DNA of 64,000 nt from Heliopora coerulea (taxonomy: Eukaryota; Cnidaria; Anthozoa; Scleralcyonacea; Helioporidae), in the NCBI GenBank assembly GCA_030142905.1, contig JASJOG010000020.1, positions 1,673,501 to 1,737,500 of the forward strand. Reading direction: 5' to 3'. Positions 22,269-35,800 of the stretch are shown piece by piece; the first letter of the stretch is position 1, and each line of letters begins with the position of its first letter. Position numbers and translations under genes: made by a program. The notes below the pieces were generated by a model. It saw only the letters and a program-made list of their open reading frames with translations. It did no database searches and was not told the origin of the DNA.

Positions 22269-25200
22269 TCACACAATTTCACAGCACGTCGCTCCAGTGG
22301 AAGCAGGTTTGGAGTCGCTTTGAGAAGTTGTACAATCACAGTTGCAACTTCTACCCTTAATCCAGGCTTTACCGAGGCAATCAAGATGACACGAACAACC
22401 CATGGGGAATTGGTTAGGTCCACATGTAAGAGTTAGGCCAGACGCGCGGGAGTAAGTACACTGTAAGGTTTTCAAAGCGCCATCCGCACCTGGAGCTCCT
22501 TTCGGTCCTTGAACACCTGCAGATTGCGAAAGAATATTCTCAGTAGTACTACAGTCACTTTACAGCATGTCCTGCTGGTTGAATAACCTATCTTTCTAGG
22601 TTTCACGATTTATTCATGTCCGTCAGTTCATTCATAATACGCTACCATATCTTACGCTTTTAAATAGAAAATTTTAGTACCTGGATTTCCGTTCGTCCCA
22701 TCGGTTCCATCGCCTCCTGATGCTCCAGGTCGTCCTTTCCTTCCAGGGAACCCTGGAGGTCCTGGGGTTCCTGGCGATCCTGGCTCACCTTTTGCTCCAT
22801 CTGCTCCATCAGAACCGGCTGGACCATCGGGTCCGGGGTAACCTTTTGGTCCGACTGAACCTTTAGCACCAGCAGGACCAGGAGCCCCTCTAGCTCCATC
22901 GCTTCCTGGATCACCACGAGGTCCTGGGCTTCCCGGACTTCCATCAGGTCCAGCATCCCCAACTTCTCCGTCTCTTCCATCATCGCCAGCTGGACCAGGT
23001 TCTCCGTCGTCACCCTTATCCCCAACAGATCCTTTCTCTCCGTCAAAACCAGAAAAGCCATCAGCACCATCGTTTCCGGCGTTTCCTTTGTAACCTTTTG
23101 GACCAACATCCCCAGGTTGTCCTTTGATACCGGGGGCACCAGTGGCACCATCTGCACCTGCTTCACCCTCAGGTCCTCGAGGACCTCGGTAACCTGGAAG
23201 AACAGTTTCCTGAGTTAGTGTTTGCAGCCAACAGCAACAAGACAAACAACAAAATAAACAACAAAACAAACAACAAAATGACAAAAACAAGACTTACCTT
23301 TGGGTCCTGGAGCACCCGGATCTCCAGTTTCACCAGCATCACCTGGGTCGCCATCTGAGCCAGAGTCACCATCATCACCACTGTCACCTCTACTCCCTTC
23401 TCGTCCCGTTGGTCCTCGAGGGCCAGGATCTCCGTCTTGTCCAGCAGGTCCTTGTGGTCCTACACCACCGCCTGGAGCAGTTGATCCAGTGTCTCCTGGA
23501 TCCCCAGATGGTCCAGTTGAACCTCTAGGTCCACGTTCGCCTAAAATCAAAGATAAATCGTGAAGGCATGTTTCCATGGGCAATTTTGCGTCTTGTGATT
23601 GTCATCCTGGTGTATGCAATCACCCAGTGACCGTCTATGCAGCAAGATAGGTGCTTTTGATTCGCTCCCGTTTGTTGTCGATGCCTTGGTGATTTAAACA
23701 CATGCACCAAGCTGACAATCGCGTGGCTTGTTCTGTGAGATCAAAAACAGTACAGGAAATGTTAAGTGCTTATTTGCATCCACCAAATGTAAACAACAAT
23801 GAAAAATAAAATGAAAGAAATCGTTGACAACAAGTGTCTCAGCTCCAAAAAATTTAATATCAGAGACAAATTTTAAAAGACAAAAATATCGGCAAAAATG
23901 TTTATTGACCTACAAATTACCTTTTATGAAAATCCTTATGGAGTAGATGTTGTCATCGGAACGTCCTAAAATACTTGATAGTTGGGCTGAAAAAGAAAGG
24001 ACAATGGCAATCAAATTAGTATAGAATCAGACAGCATTTTCGGCGGACACTGACAGCCATAAAATGGCGAATTTGATGAGTATATACATGATTAATACGA
24101 AACGTGCCATAGGAACGGTATATTACCATATCTAATGCCCAAAATAGGATTTTTAACAAAATTTTCCTGGGTAATTTTCTGATGAGAACCAACGCGAAGC
24201 TTTTTGAAGCAATCTTCTTTAAACATTGTCTGGTTCAAGTACCAAATGTTATCGCCCCCCTGCAGACACTTAAGGTAGCTATCACCCCCTCATCCCCAGC
24301 TTCCCTCAGATAGATAGATGGATAAATGCTTTAATTAAACACTACTTGGCAGCCAAGAGGCTAAATTGCGTAGGTTTTACGACGATACAACAGTCGTATA
24401 AAAGAATAAGATATGTTTACATTAATAAATAATTATACAAAGTACTAGAGTTTTAAAAAGTTATTTTACATTAAAATACAAGTTAATAAAAGTGTTCTCA
24501 AATCGATTGGTTTGTATAAAAGGAAGATCATAAACACGCTGGAATCTTAAATAATAATTAGATCTACTTGTAGATGAAATAAAATCGTGAAACTTATGGT
24601 TTGCGTCTTCGGATATCTCAGAAAATAGTTTATTACATATTACCTGACGTCGAGCTGATAAGCTAGTAAATTCCAAACTATGATAATACGAAACTCCCGG
24701 GAAAATAGTGGATAATTCATGCGCCTGCGTTTGTAGCAAGGTGCAAGAAGCCCAGAGACACACACCACATGAGGTTGCGTTCTTAACAACGATTTGATTA
24801 AACTTCAACACACCTCAGACTTCATAACCAGTGCTTAAAATAATCTGAGTGCCATTCTTAGAGTTGCTTCGCACTTTACGCGTTAATCTTTCAAACCCAA
24901 CTTCCATAGCAACTCCAGCAATTTAATCAATTTAAATTCTTAAGAGCTGCTCTGTTCACATTTCTTCCACTCAGACATCAAATGCAAAGAGAAAAGTCTA
25001 CACTCCTGCGCTCAAAAGCTAGATCTGTAACTTCGATGACCAATATCGAACAATAGGTTTATACTTGGTTCTAGCACTAATTTAATGCCCTCATGCGAGA
25101 CCCACCAGTCTGAATGAAGGACCGGACATTTAATCCACGGAAAACACTTAAATTTATTTAAAGTGCAATATCTCTCACTTACCTTCTAATGACGAAGAGT

Positions 25201-25516
25201 CAGCATCTGAAACACGAGAAAACAGTTCTTATTAGCATGGTCAAACATCGTAAACTGTCAAAGACAAGAATATAAATAGAGAGTAAAACCAGCCACATTT
25301 ATACTTTGGTAACGTAAGTTTTGGGGATATACTGACACAGAGTTGCTTCAGAGTATTCAATAAAGGGAATAGGATATTTAACAACGGCTGAGACTTAATC
25401 TTTAGTTAGGAAGATTGAATGTAGTCAGATGTTGACAAAATATAAGCCTCATACTTACGGATTGAGACAAATGTCAAAGCCACAGCACATAACGCGAACA
25501 CGGTTCCAGACTTCAT
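22269..25516 (-). CDS. secreted short-chain collagen with resistin-like C-terminal domain (copy 1)
   Basis: I join six exons: 25459-25516, 25183-25206, 23921-23986, 23298-23540, 22681-23193 and 22269-22516. All introns are GT-AG, every junction is phase 1, and the result is 383 residues. A signal peptide ([18 protein letters not shown]) is followed by a short acidic N-terminal piece, then Gly-X-Y repeats from residue 50 to about 314 with one break (near TAPGGG). The C-terminus holds ten cysteines (C321 to C380) spaced 11-8-1-3-10-1-1-15, ending CCEIV. Vertebrate resistin has 11-8-1-3-10-1-1-9. There is no fibrillar C-propeptide and no collagen IV NC1 domain. The protein is presumably an extracellular homo- or heterotrimer with a collagen stalk. 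A LINE fragment sits in intron 3. A TATA box and a polyadenylation signal flank the gene. Confidence 0.9.
24309..24811 (-). mobile_element. degenerate LINE 3' end (RT C-terminal tail)
   Basis: The minus strand encodes a piece resembling the C-terminal end of cnidarian non-LTR reverse transcriptases ([47 protein letters not shown], then a stop at 24461). An AT-rich 3' UTR follows and ends in a (TCTA)n-like tail near 24309-24322. The part upstream of the FPGVSYY motif looks frame-damaged. The element lies inside an intron of the first collagen gene, on the same strand as the gene. Confidence 0.7.
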
Positions 25517-25564
25517 GACGAAACGAGTGCTTTAACTTTGTTTCAACATCATGGCTTTACTTGG

Positions 25565-25572
25565 CTTTTATA
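25565..25572 (-). promoter_or_regulatory. TATA box of collagen copy 1
   Basis: TATAAAAG on the minus strand, ending 49 bp before the start codon. The copy 2 gene has the same octamer at almost the same distance (50 bp). Confidence 0.75.
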
Positions 25573-28500
25573 GACGACCGAACCCTTGAGGGAGTGTCAA
25601 AGAGTTTGATTGGCTGCCATTGATGACCTCAGACAGGACGCGTTTGAATTTTGTGTGGGAAAAATAGTTTCGTTGTCACTCGTGTTCTCATGGCAGTCTC
25701 AAGTGGGCGTTCGGAAAGAGTCTCGATATTGATTCGATATCATGACAAGCATGTTCAAACTAACAACCCGTTTCATAAAGTTCGCAGGAATCCCCAGAGT
25801 AATTTTTTTCCTGGAAAAGCAACTTAGTTTTCGGAACAACTCCCTCCACATGTTCCCATTTTACAAGCGCTTTCGATCGTTTTTGACCATCTGCGGTAGT
25901 TCTTAAGATAATTCAGAGTTTTCTTTCGTGAGCCTCTGGAAAACCTTCGTGTTTGTTCGGTTGATGGCTAAAAAAGGAGCGCAATAATTTCAAAGACTTC
26001 CTTGTCATGCTAATAACCGTGGAGGGGTCAAGTGGTTGGAAGTGGTTACTCAACGAGAACTTTGATCCCGAGGGCCACTTGACATTTCAAGAGATTCCAC
26101 TTCAATTAGTATGATGCCATAACTTGCGTCAACGGATCGGTGGAGACGCTAGGCAACCAGCGACTTGTTTTTCCATCTGCTGAGGAATGTAATACTTTGC
26201 GAAAAATAAAAAAAACCCCAACACAATTCGTGACATGATGCGTGAGATTCCATTCGGCAAACTCCAAGAAATTCTGCGTCGTCAACGTGTGAAAATTTTC
26301 GAAAAATAGAATGCCGAAACTCTGGAACCCGACATAAATATATTAATCACAGAGGGCCAGACATTTTCAGGAGTCCTTAAATTTTCAAAATACAATTATG
26401 TAATATGGGAGTGTTTACATTTTGCTTATAATTAAGAATATACGATACAGCTATATGAGCCCTTTTTTGGTATTTTTTTTTAGCAATTTAGATGACTACA
26501 TGTATTAATATGCGATAACTGACTATGGCAAAGATGTACGGCCGAGCTTCTAGATATTCAAAAAGCCTTGTTTACATGTGAAGTTTTACTTTCTTTTTTG
26601 CAAAGTAAGCCAAGGCAAAAAAAATAAAATGTCAAAACGGCATTTGTTGTATATCTTTGTCTTATTTCATATCCATAAATCCAGTTTCGCGAGTTCCTAT
26701 TTGGCCCACAGTACGGACTTGTGTAGTTCATGGGAATGTTTTCAAAGTACGGGTTAAGAAACACCCAGGACAAAAGCACGTAGAGAGTCCTTGGAGATGA
26801 ACTACTGAAAGAAACTCCGGTCTGATATTTAAATGACGTTTAAGAATGTTTTTGTCAATTTCAGAAATGCTAAATTAAGATTGAAACTACGAGAATTCCA
26901 AGCAGGAACTACAAATCTTAGTTCAACCAACGATCGAGAAACAAGGCTGAAAGACTTTAACGTATGCTAGGAAAAACCGCAAATTGAGCCGCCCCTGGAG
27001 GAGAGCAATAAAAGACGGACTTTGTAATTATCCTTTAATCGTCCTAAATTTAAGTTAAGTACCAAAATTAGAAACTGTAGTTCCAAGTTTAATTTGAATA
27101 GATGACGTTTCACGTGCATGGTATCCCTTTTTGATAGAACCCAAAATTTTGGTCTGATCGCTCAGTTGTTGACCAGACTTGTAAGCAATGGACAAAGAAA
27201 TGAGATTTTGCGAGAGGCTGATGATTTAATGACAGGTGATTTGCAAATGTACGTACAATGCAGTAACTTGCCCACGAATATTTATGACAGCGACAAGCAA
27301 TGTGACCCGGAATAACTGTCTGCTAGCCCAGCAACTCGGATCTGAATTACTTTATCTCGATTCATCGAATATAATTTAAACTTTTTTCTAAAGAACTACT
27401 TTAATTCTGACGAAGATATTTGAGGTGAATTGTAATTAAGACGTTCTCGTTTTAAGACAATTTTGACGTGTTTCCAAACGTAGACCCACAAAAGAAGTTA
27501 GTTCCACTTCACTGAAAGCCGGAGATTAGAGATATTGTCGTTTATTTAGTAAATAAAACGCAATAGTCTAAACGATGAAAATTGTCAAATCCTTAAGGAG
27601 GCTCACACAAGTTGTCGAGGAAATGATCTGATAATAATTGCCTGATAATCGGGTAATTCTTTCAAAGATATTACGTTCAGTCACTCTTTCCGTTTTTGAG
27701 TTACTATCGCCCGCTAATGAAGCGATATCTACGTTTATACACGGCAAAACAACACGTGTTGGCTAAGATAAAGCACGGAAAGCACTTAATAACCGCAAAA
27801 AAGAACATATTCACGATATGCACAAGCGCGTTAAAACTTGACGTGCGAGTAGTTTACAGATAATTGCCTCAGCTCGTACTTTATGTAAGCGATTCTACAC
27901 CTCGGCGTATGTGATTATTCCATAACAGCAAGGTAACTGCTTACGATTGGTTCGAGTGTAGCAACACGTCTTGAAGACTCCCGTGAGTGAATCCTATACA
28001 TCAGAAGTAACAATCAGATGTTTCGATCAAAACATGTACATAAACCTTAAGGCGCGCGGGATGAAAGCTGCGTATTCAACGTATAGATCTCGTATTAACT
28101 CTGCAACTGTCGAAGATGAATTCCCTAAGTTGAATCAAATGGTTTGTTGGTAGCACGGTTAAAACATGAAAAGGCGCACTTGGCAACAGATTAATTAATT
28201 GGCAGCTTCTCAACGTTTGCAATTTCCGGAGGCGGCCATGGGAAATAAATCGTTTGGCACAGGCCACGATGAGATATGACAAGGTGCATCTAGCAGGAAA
28301 ACTTTAACCACAAGTTCTTCTTGGGGTTCACCCGGCATCGATGGTGCACGGGCTGTTGTGAAGAAAGCACTTCTGGCAAGTAGGCAAGAATCATGTTTGG
28401 TAAACATTCTCCTTTAACTTAACATTCTTGCTCTCAAGGTGTTTACTAGCTTTGGGAAGGTTCGTGGGTTAATGACAGGAATCGAGACCGCAACGTCCTG

Positions 28501-29299
28501 ACCGTTTCTTGGCAACTTTCTCATTAGCACTTCAAACTTTATTTTTCGCTTCATTCTGTACATATTAATTTATATTTTCCCGGTTATAACGCATATGAGA
28601 ACTTGGAATTTGAAAGACGATACGCAAAGGTTTGCAAAACGAATGTTAGCATTGCTAGCAATATGTATTTTTTTTGTTTCTTTGGGTGTAGAAAGGACGA
28701 CATTAACAATCAAACCCGAAGATATATTAAGGGCGAAAACAACAATTTATGTAAACCAACCATTTCCTGGTCTGGGAATAAACGAGACGAGTAAAATTAT
28801 CCGATAAAATAAACTGGTATAAGCCACAGTGAAATTCCACCTTGAAGTTTTTAACATTGACTAACATTTGTTGGTCTGACAATGTTAATAGGATGACAGT
28901 TTGTTTCGTTAAAACACTTTGCCCTACGACTGATGAGGTACGACAAACGGCGGGTGGCGTCGCCGCTTTTGTAACACTACAAGCCGTCAACACTGGCCAG
29001 TGTTGTACAAAAATGAACCAACGGTACAGCTCTGGCTTAAAATAATCAACAGTTAGCCAGAGTAAATTGATAAAGCGCACATTTAAACACTTTTAGGGTG
29101 AAAGGGATTCGATCAAGCCGAATTGTAGATCTCGCGTACTGAGTATTTCGACGGGGAAGATTTATTATTTGGATTTCGCTTCGAGAGGATGAGCTGGAAT
29201 AGGAGTTTAATAGTAGTTGTTTATGATCGGCTGATGTTCATTAAACATTCACAGACCGCCAAAAACAAACCCACACATGTGTTGTAATTAAAAAAGAAC
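25573..29299. other. intergenic between collagen copies 1 and 2
   Basis: No gene recognised. A few frames of 60-90 codons lack motifs, and no splice series links them. Confidence 0.5.
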
Positions 29300-29305
29300 T
29301 TTATT
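29300..29305 (-). terminator. polyadenylation signal of collagen copy 2
   Basis: AATAAA on the minus strand, about 120 bp past the stop codon. Confidence 0.65.
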
Positions 29306-29423
29306 TCAAAATTAGAATCATATCATTTAGTCACAAAAGATTTATTTCCAGATCATATATCTGCATGGCGCGTCGAAAGTTAAGTACACAGTCCGTTCTC
29401 TTCATCCCTTGCTCATATACTGT

Positions 29424-31153
29424 CTATTCAAGTAGAAGTTTACAGCAGGTTCCTTTGGTGTGGATATGTTTGGTGTTACCGCAACCGCAGTCGCATGTGT
29501 CTCCAGAAATTGACTTCTTCGGGCAGGAGTAACTACAGTAACATCCCATCATTTGGAAGCGCATGGTGGACGCCCCAGGCAAAGTACTACATCGAACTAT
29601 CCCGCCAGCACTTTCGGCAGCCAGACACGACATAATTTGAGATTTTCCTGGAATACCATCCTCACCGGGTTCTCCTGGACCACCTGAGAGGATTAAAAAA
29701 GAAAAAGAAAGACCATGAAATTAATCATTTAACAAACAGAAGTTCTCAATTCGAGGTACTCCCAACCATCATCATACATACCATCTGTTCCTGGCGTACC
29801 AGGAGTTCCAGGAGTACCAGGTTCTCCCCTCGGACCCCGTGGGCCTCGGAAACCACGCACACCTTCGCGACCTGGACCACCAGCGGATCCCTTACTTCCA
29901 GCATTTCCGTTGTCACCAGGTTCACCTGGAGGTCCCTGTGGACCCCGGCTTCCAGAAAATCCAGTCAGTCCTGTATCACCATCGGCTCCTGTATCGCCGT
30001 CAGGTCCTGACGGCCCTTGGCTACCTGGCTCTCCTGGTTCGCCTGGTTTCCCTGGTTGTCCCTTGGAACCATCTGAACCGCGTGGCCCCCTGCCTCCAAT
30101 GTCTCCCTTGGGTCCCTGATCACCCTTGGATCCCTTTTGACCATCTTGGCCATCGGCACCGTCCTGTCCGTCGCTACCACTATCCCCTTTCGGTCCACGA
30201 TTACCAATATTTCCCTTGTCTCCTTGTTCTCCAGCGCTTCCGTCTCGTCCATCGGCTCCGGGGAGTCCCTTCGGTCCAGGTATCCCTTGTGGACCTAGAA
30301 TAAAAATAAAACTGAGTTCATGGTGATCCATTCTTTGTTCCGCACGGTAAACGTTTCTGAGAAATACGACACTTGCCTCGATCTCCATCATTTCCTGGAC
30401 TGCCTTGACCACCCCTGCTGCCTTTAGCTGCGTCCAATCCGTCGGCACCATCGGAGCCAGATGATCCAGCTTCGCCTTTATCGCCACGCGGTCCTGAGAA
30501 TCCCCTTTCTCCTTTCTCACCAGTAGGGCCTGGAGGTCCAACATCGCCCACACGACCCTTTGGACCCTGGTCTCCTTTCGGTCCAACAGGTCCCTCACGT
30601 CCTACCAATCCTATCAACAAGCGGTTATTCAAAACACTTAAGCTCAATTATGAAGGATATAGATCAGAAATGTAAATAACAAATAGTACATCGTTAACTT
30701 AAACTGACAGTAGATCTACGTTATCAAACTTTTACCTTTTATGGGAGGCTCAGGTGCCTTGGTTGGAAGTTTGGAATCATTTTCAACGTCGTCAAGACTC
30801 GCTGGAGCAGCATCTACCGGTGATAATATAAGAAGGTTAAATATAAACTTTTGATAAAGATGTACTAGCAAGATCAGTGCTCGACAGGGCGATTAGGTGA
30901 CAACCATTGTAGCGCCACAGTCGCTCAAAGACCACACATAATTGCGAAGTGATTGAAGATGACTGAATGCCGAACTGGTCGCGTAATGTTTACCATAACT
31001 TTATCACGCTCATTGAGTAGTTTCATGTATGATACCAATTTCTTTCTTTCTATCCTTGAGTAGATATGTATATCTACGTATTTACTTACACGAAGAGACC
31101 GCGGCAAAAATAACGAAGGAACACCCAAGACACACAGCGATGATGGTCTTCAT
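29424..31153 (-). CDS. secreted short-chain collagen with resistin-like C-terminal domain (copy 2)
   Basis: Five exons join to 382 residues: 31090-31153, 30736-30813, 30377-30610, 29782-30294 and 29424-29683, all at phase 1. The intron after 30377 starts GCAAGT, so it is a GC-AG intron; the frame has no GT alternative at that point. The signal peptide is MKTIIAVCLGCSFVIFAAVS. A Pro-rich non-collagenous segment precedes Gly-X-Y repeats from residue 48 to about 309. Ten C-terminal cysteines (C316 to C377) are spaced 11-15-1-3-9-1-1-11 and end CCKLLLE. The role inferred is an extracellular trimeric collagen-stalk protein. It shares the 513-nt collagen exon with its neighbours and has the copy 1 TATA arrangement. 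Its collagen exon before that is 234 nt where the others have 243. Confidence 0.9.
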
Positions 31154-31202
31154 CGTGAACAGCGCAAATGTCAAACAATAACTAAGATCGTGGACGGAAG
31201 AC

Positions 31203-31210
31203 CTTTTATA
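31203..31210 (-). promoter_or_regulatory. TATA box of collagen copy 2
   Basis: TATAAAAG (followed by G) on the minus strand, 50 bp before the start codon at 31153. Confidence 0.75.
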
Positions 31211-32786
31211 CTTCACTTGGAGCGTAGGAATGCCTTTAATGAGATTCTAACATACTTTTTCCAGACATGGTGTTGCCGGGCAATATATAAACACCACTGA
31301 GCTGGCTCTAAACGTCAACCATTCCTTCTTTCATCTCAAGTGCAATATATCAGTCAAGGACCCTCTCGACATAATCAGGCAGTGAAGGAATGCGATTTGC
31401 CCAAACAAACTCTACGTTGATTTCATGGCGTCAATGACATTTTTTTGCGGTCTGAGCGTTGCCTGGTTTTGGCTAATTAGGCTTTGCTTTGGAAAAAAAT
31501 ATGTTTCCTGAGAAAGAAAACACATCGAACGTCAACAGAAGTTCTCTCAGCTCTTTTAAACTTTACGTATTTGTAGATTCTTCTCAAAACATAAATCGCT
31601 TTACATAACACCCTTTTTAGAAGCGGCTGAGCTTTAGGCTTGTAAATTGAGACTTCACCATAGCATCAACGTCAAGTGTTGGCCCTTTAGTCACGGTAAC
31701 AAGAAACGATGCTATTTTACAAATTCATAGTATCCTTAAAATTAAAATCGACAGAAGTGGCAAAACGTGGATTTGTCACTGCAAAATGAAACGATCACTT
31801 GAGGTCCTGTCGCTCAGTACAATTTCCAACCTCGGTGCAACGTTTGTAGTGAAACGAAATTCTGATAATTTGCATGAAGAACAGCAATCAGTTAAACGTC
31901 CTTCTTGTAACCTATTTTTAAAAATTGCAAGCTGCACGAAAAGAGACATTAATGCAACAAATTTTGACAATTACGTGACGATTATACCATGTGACACTCC
32001 TGCGTGCAACTGCAACAATTTTTTCTCTATTTAAGTAGCACTAAAAAGAGCAGCTTGTAACCGGACCGTTAGCTTTAAGTGAATGAATGCAGAACCTTTA
32101 CAAATTATCTCCTATAAGTTTTGTAGCTGAGCTAACGGTCAAGGAGGTAGCCGCTTTACAGTAGTTATGTACCGACTATAAATAACTACAAGGTCTCATG
32201 TTTACAAACCAGGAGGTTTATATTTTAACAGCGCCATCTAAAACTAAGGATATTTTAAGGATGAAAAAGCAAACTCCTTTTAGTTAAGTGTGTTGCGATA
32301 ACCTCAGAACAAATTGCGAAAGTGATAGCCGTATACATGTCGTTATTGATATTTGAGCTTCATTAGAAAAAAATAATGGCAGCACATTTTACACGCAACG
32401 TTACGGAGGAAGTTAACTTCGTTGTTTTTTTTTTAAGTAGTTCAGAGTCTGGAACGTTTAGCCGAGAAAATATTTTTAGGCCTTTCCGATTGAGATCGAG
32501 CCAGGTAACCCATGGCAGAGGAATTCTTATTTCTTTATTCATGCAAAGAAAACTCCGGAACGTAATTTTGCTTGTGGCGTGCTCCTTTGGCACTCCAAAA
32601 TTAGAACGCACGCTAACCACGAAAGTGTTTTAAGTGTTTCAAGTGCTAAGGTCAAGTGCTAAGTAGGGTCCTTCAAGAAAAATATTTCTGACTGAGATCT
32701 TTAATGTTTGCGGTAGCGAACAGGGCGCGCTTGAATGACAAAGAATGGTTATTGACGGGCCGAACCCACGTGACAGCTTCTCACAA
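31211..32786. other. shared intergenic region of the divergent collagen pair
   Basis: About 1.6 kb separates the TATA boxes of the minus-strand copy 2 and the plus-strand vWA-collagen. No gene is seen. It may hold shared enhancer elements, which is inference from the head-to-head layout. Confidence 0.5.
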
Positions 32787-32794
32787 TATAAATA
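32787..32794 (+). promoter_or_regulatory. TATA box of the vWA-collagen gene
   Basis: TATAAATA, 57 bp before the start codon at 32851. Confidence 0.65.
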
Positions 32795-32850
32795 ATCAGG
32801 TAAGAGTGGCGAAGAAGTACAAGCTAGTTGACCGACTTTGTGTGGATACA

Positions 32851-35800
32851 ATGCTATCAGCTAGGGTGCTTTTTCTCTTCGCCGTTGGGCTTACGGTCTG
32901 TTCGACCACAAGTAAGTATACACAGTTATGTTTTTAAGGTTGCTTCAGAGTTAACTTGTTTACCACTGATAGGCATCTGACATCACCTTAGAATTTAACG
33001 AATGATCACTACCTTCAAGAAACAGATAAAGAGGTCGGTATGGCGATCGACATGGCTTACTGCGATGGTGGCTAGGTCAACTTGTTGGTCATTAGGAAGA
33101 TTTTTTTTCCAGTTGAGTTTTCGATAAATAAGGAGGATATTGATTCTTTGACTATTTCAGATGCCGCGTCGAGGAAATTGTTAGACCAAGTTTCCCATGT
33201 TCAGCAAGACGTTACCATTTATCCTTACAACAAAGGTGAGTGCAAAAGACTTGAAGTGATTCGTGTAGAGGGTACGAATGATACTGTCACTAGTCGCACA
33301 AAATTGGATTTCAACTTGCTGAAGTTTGACAAGTTAACAGGTTAATCGGTACTCAGCCAACAATATTGCTTTTCCATGCAGTGTAAATTAATGCGGATGC
33401 TATTTTAGCTTCCTAAGTTATGAGTACGTTCCTGCGCTTAATGCTAACCCCATCCGTAAGGCCTGTTGGTTCATGGTAGTTCAAGCTCTCTCGGAAAGCC
33501 CGTTGTCAGTCGGTATACCTAACACGTTTAAAACAACCATTAATTACGTCATGGTATATCGGGTATATCTCATCTCTGAACGACCAGTTCCTACAATAAC
33601 TACGCATTAACCATTAAGGAACTTCCTCGATCAACTGTGGAATGCACTCTAGAACATTCTTCGACTTTATCAATAAGTCTACATAAACTATTGAATTCAA
33701 TAGCTTGCACAGGGCTGAAACCTGTCGACGGAGAAACCGACAAAAATCACCAGTAATATCAGCGCTACTCCAAACAAAGAAGTCCGTTTATAACTGACCA
33801 TATATGTTCTAGTGCCAATAAATCGAAGTGTGTCAAAGCTTGCACCTACGCCTAGTTTACTTTCAACTTTCGAAACAAACACCAACCACGACTTACGTAT
33901 GAATCGAATCCAGTGGTTATTAAGCTCAAACGTAAAATTGAATACACAAGTGGGCAAAACCCGAAATGTTCCCGGGCTTTGAATTCAATTGACCTAATCC
34001 ATGAGTTTAGTCCTCGCAAGAGAAGTTCTTTGTTTTCTTATGAGGATGAACTTTTATAAGAAAGCCTTTAACTAATCGTTCAAATTGACCTTAGAGCATT
34101 TCCTTCAATTCGTATAAACCAAAACCATCTAACTGGTCAGACACATTTATTTTTAGATCACCGAACACTCACTGAAAAATTTGCCTTGAAAGCATTGAAG
34201 CGGTCGAAGAGGCTTAACTTTCCTGTGTTTTGGTTTATTAACTTCGTTAGTCTCTTTGAAAGTCCTTTCAAAGGCTTTGAGTCAACCCAAGTACATCTCA
34301 TTACTTCATCGCCGTTTAGTAACGGATTTCTGACTAACCGACTAGTAGGCCGAACGTCAAAATTTGCACACCAAAGACTTACACTACAGTAACTTCACGA
34401 CATTCATAAACAGACAATAACTGCATGCCTGAAACACCTCACTGAAGACGCAAAGACTTGACCCGATAAAAACATTTTAAAGTAAAATTCAAAATACCTT
34501 AAGAGAAGTAACCAGAGCAGTCTAACGTGAAGTATCTCAGCACCAAAGGCTGCAGAGATCAGCAAAGCCTTTCTAACCGTTTTACGACTGTTCAAAGCAG
34601 TTCGTACCCCCAGACATAGGACGTATTTTCCTTGCACCATGATCACAAGAAAGCTCAGGATACTTACAACTCAATTTACAACTGAATGAAGATCACTTTA
34701 ATCCCAACGTCCTGACGATCGCCTTTATCTCTCTACAGATTTTAAAACTTGTCCCACAACCCTGGACATCGCATACTTGATCGATGGCTCGGATAGCATT
34801 GATGCTGGTGAATTCGACCTGGAGAAGACCGTCGTCAAAGTGATGGCGTACTTCTTCGGTGTAATGAAACTTGGCACGCACAACGGTGTAATCGTTTACT
34901 CCGATACCGCCCGAACAGTAATCAAGTTTTCCGACTTCTACAAGTTCAATGATTTCCGAGATGCCGTCAAGCTTCTGACAAAGCCAGGTGGAGGAACGCG
35001 CATTGACGTTGCCTTGGAAGAAGCGCATGACAACCTTTTCATGGGAGGTGGAGGTGCCCGAACTTCGCCAGACATTCCAAAGATAGTGGTAAGTACACCT
35101 TCCTTCTTTTCATTTTTTGACCATGAGTCATGCGCTTAACTAAGGACGGCGCGCGGGACAGAAAGAAGTTTGAAAAAGTTGAGATCACTCACAGGAGCTA
35201 CGTGGGCGACACATTACAGTTGAAAAACAAACCTAACGGGGATTAAAAGTGCCAAATATGGGCAGGAGGAATTACGTTTCCAGCGAAACGTTCTTCATAA
35301 GGGCACATTACACAACCACTTAAAAACCTTCGCTAAAAAACAAAATCCGTTTCTTCTCCCTATTTGGCAACTGAAGGCAGATGAAGTCCGACTTCAAGTG
35401 GATAATTTCTGGGGTCTCTGTACAATCTAACTTAAGTTATGGTTGTGTAAATACAAGTTCAATAATAGCAAGCTATTGAAACTCAAATCTAACTTCTAGC
35501 TGCATTCGGTCATTTTTATGGATTCCTAGAAGGTGCGTTAGCCATTTTCTGAAAGTCACTTTCAGTCAAGATTGGCGTAGACTTCTTCTAAGCATCTAAT
35601 GATCGCCTAATTGCGTTGCTCAACAAAATCGTTCAAAGGAACACTTTCAATTGAATAAATCGCGAGTAGTCTAACCACTCTTTCCAAGTTAGAGCTAGAC
35701 AATATGATGCATGATCTATCTCTTATTACGCATTTCCAACACTTTCGCCCAATTTATGCGTTAGGTAGCTAAACAATTAAGACTCGACAAGCAATTTGAT

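Noticed and set aside
22660..23587. Long overlapping frames on both strands across the first collagen exons
   Set aside because: They are shadows of the 9-bp Gly-X-Y period in other frames. Only the frame with Gly at every third residue and valid splice phases was kept. The same applies at 29729-30647 and 36523-37484.
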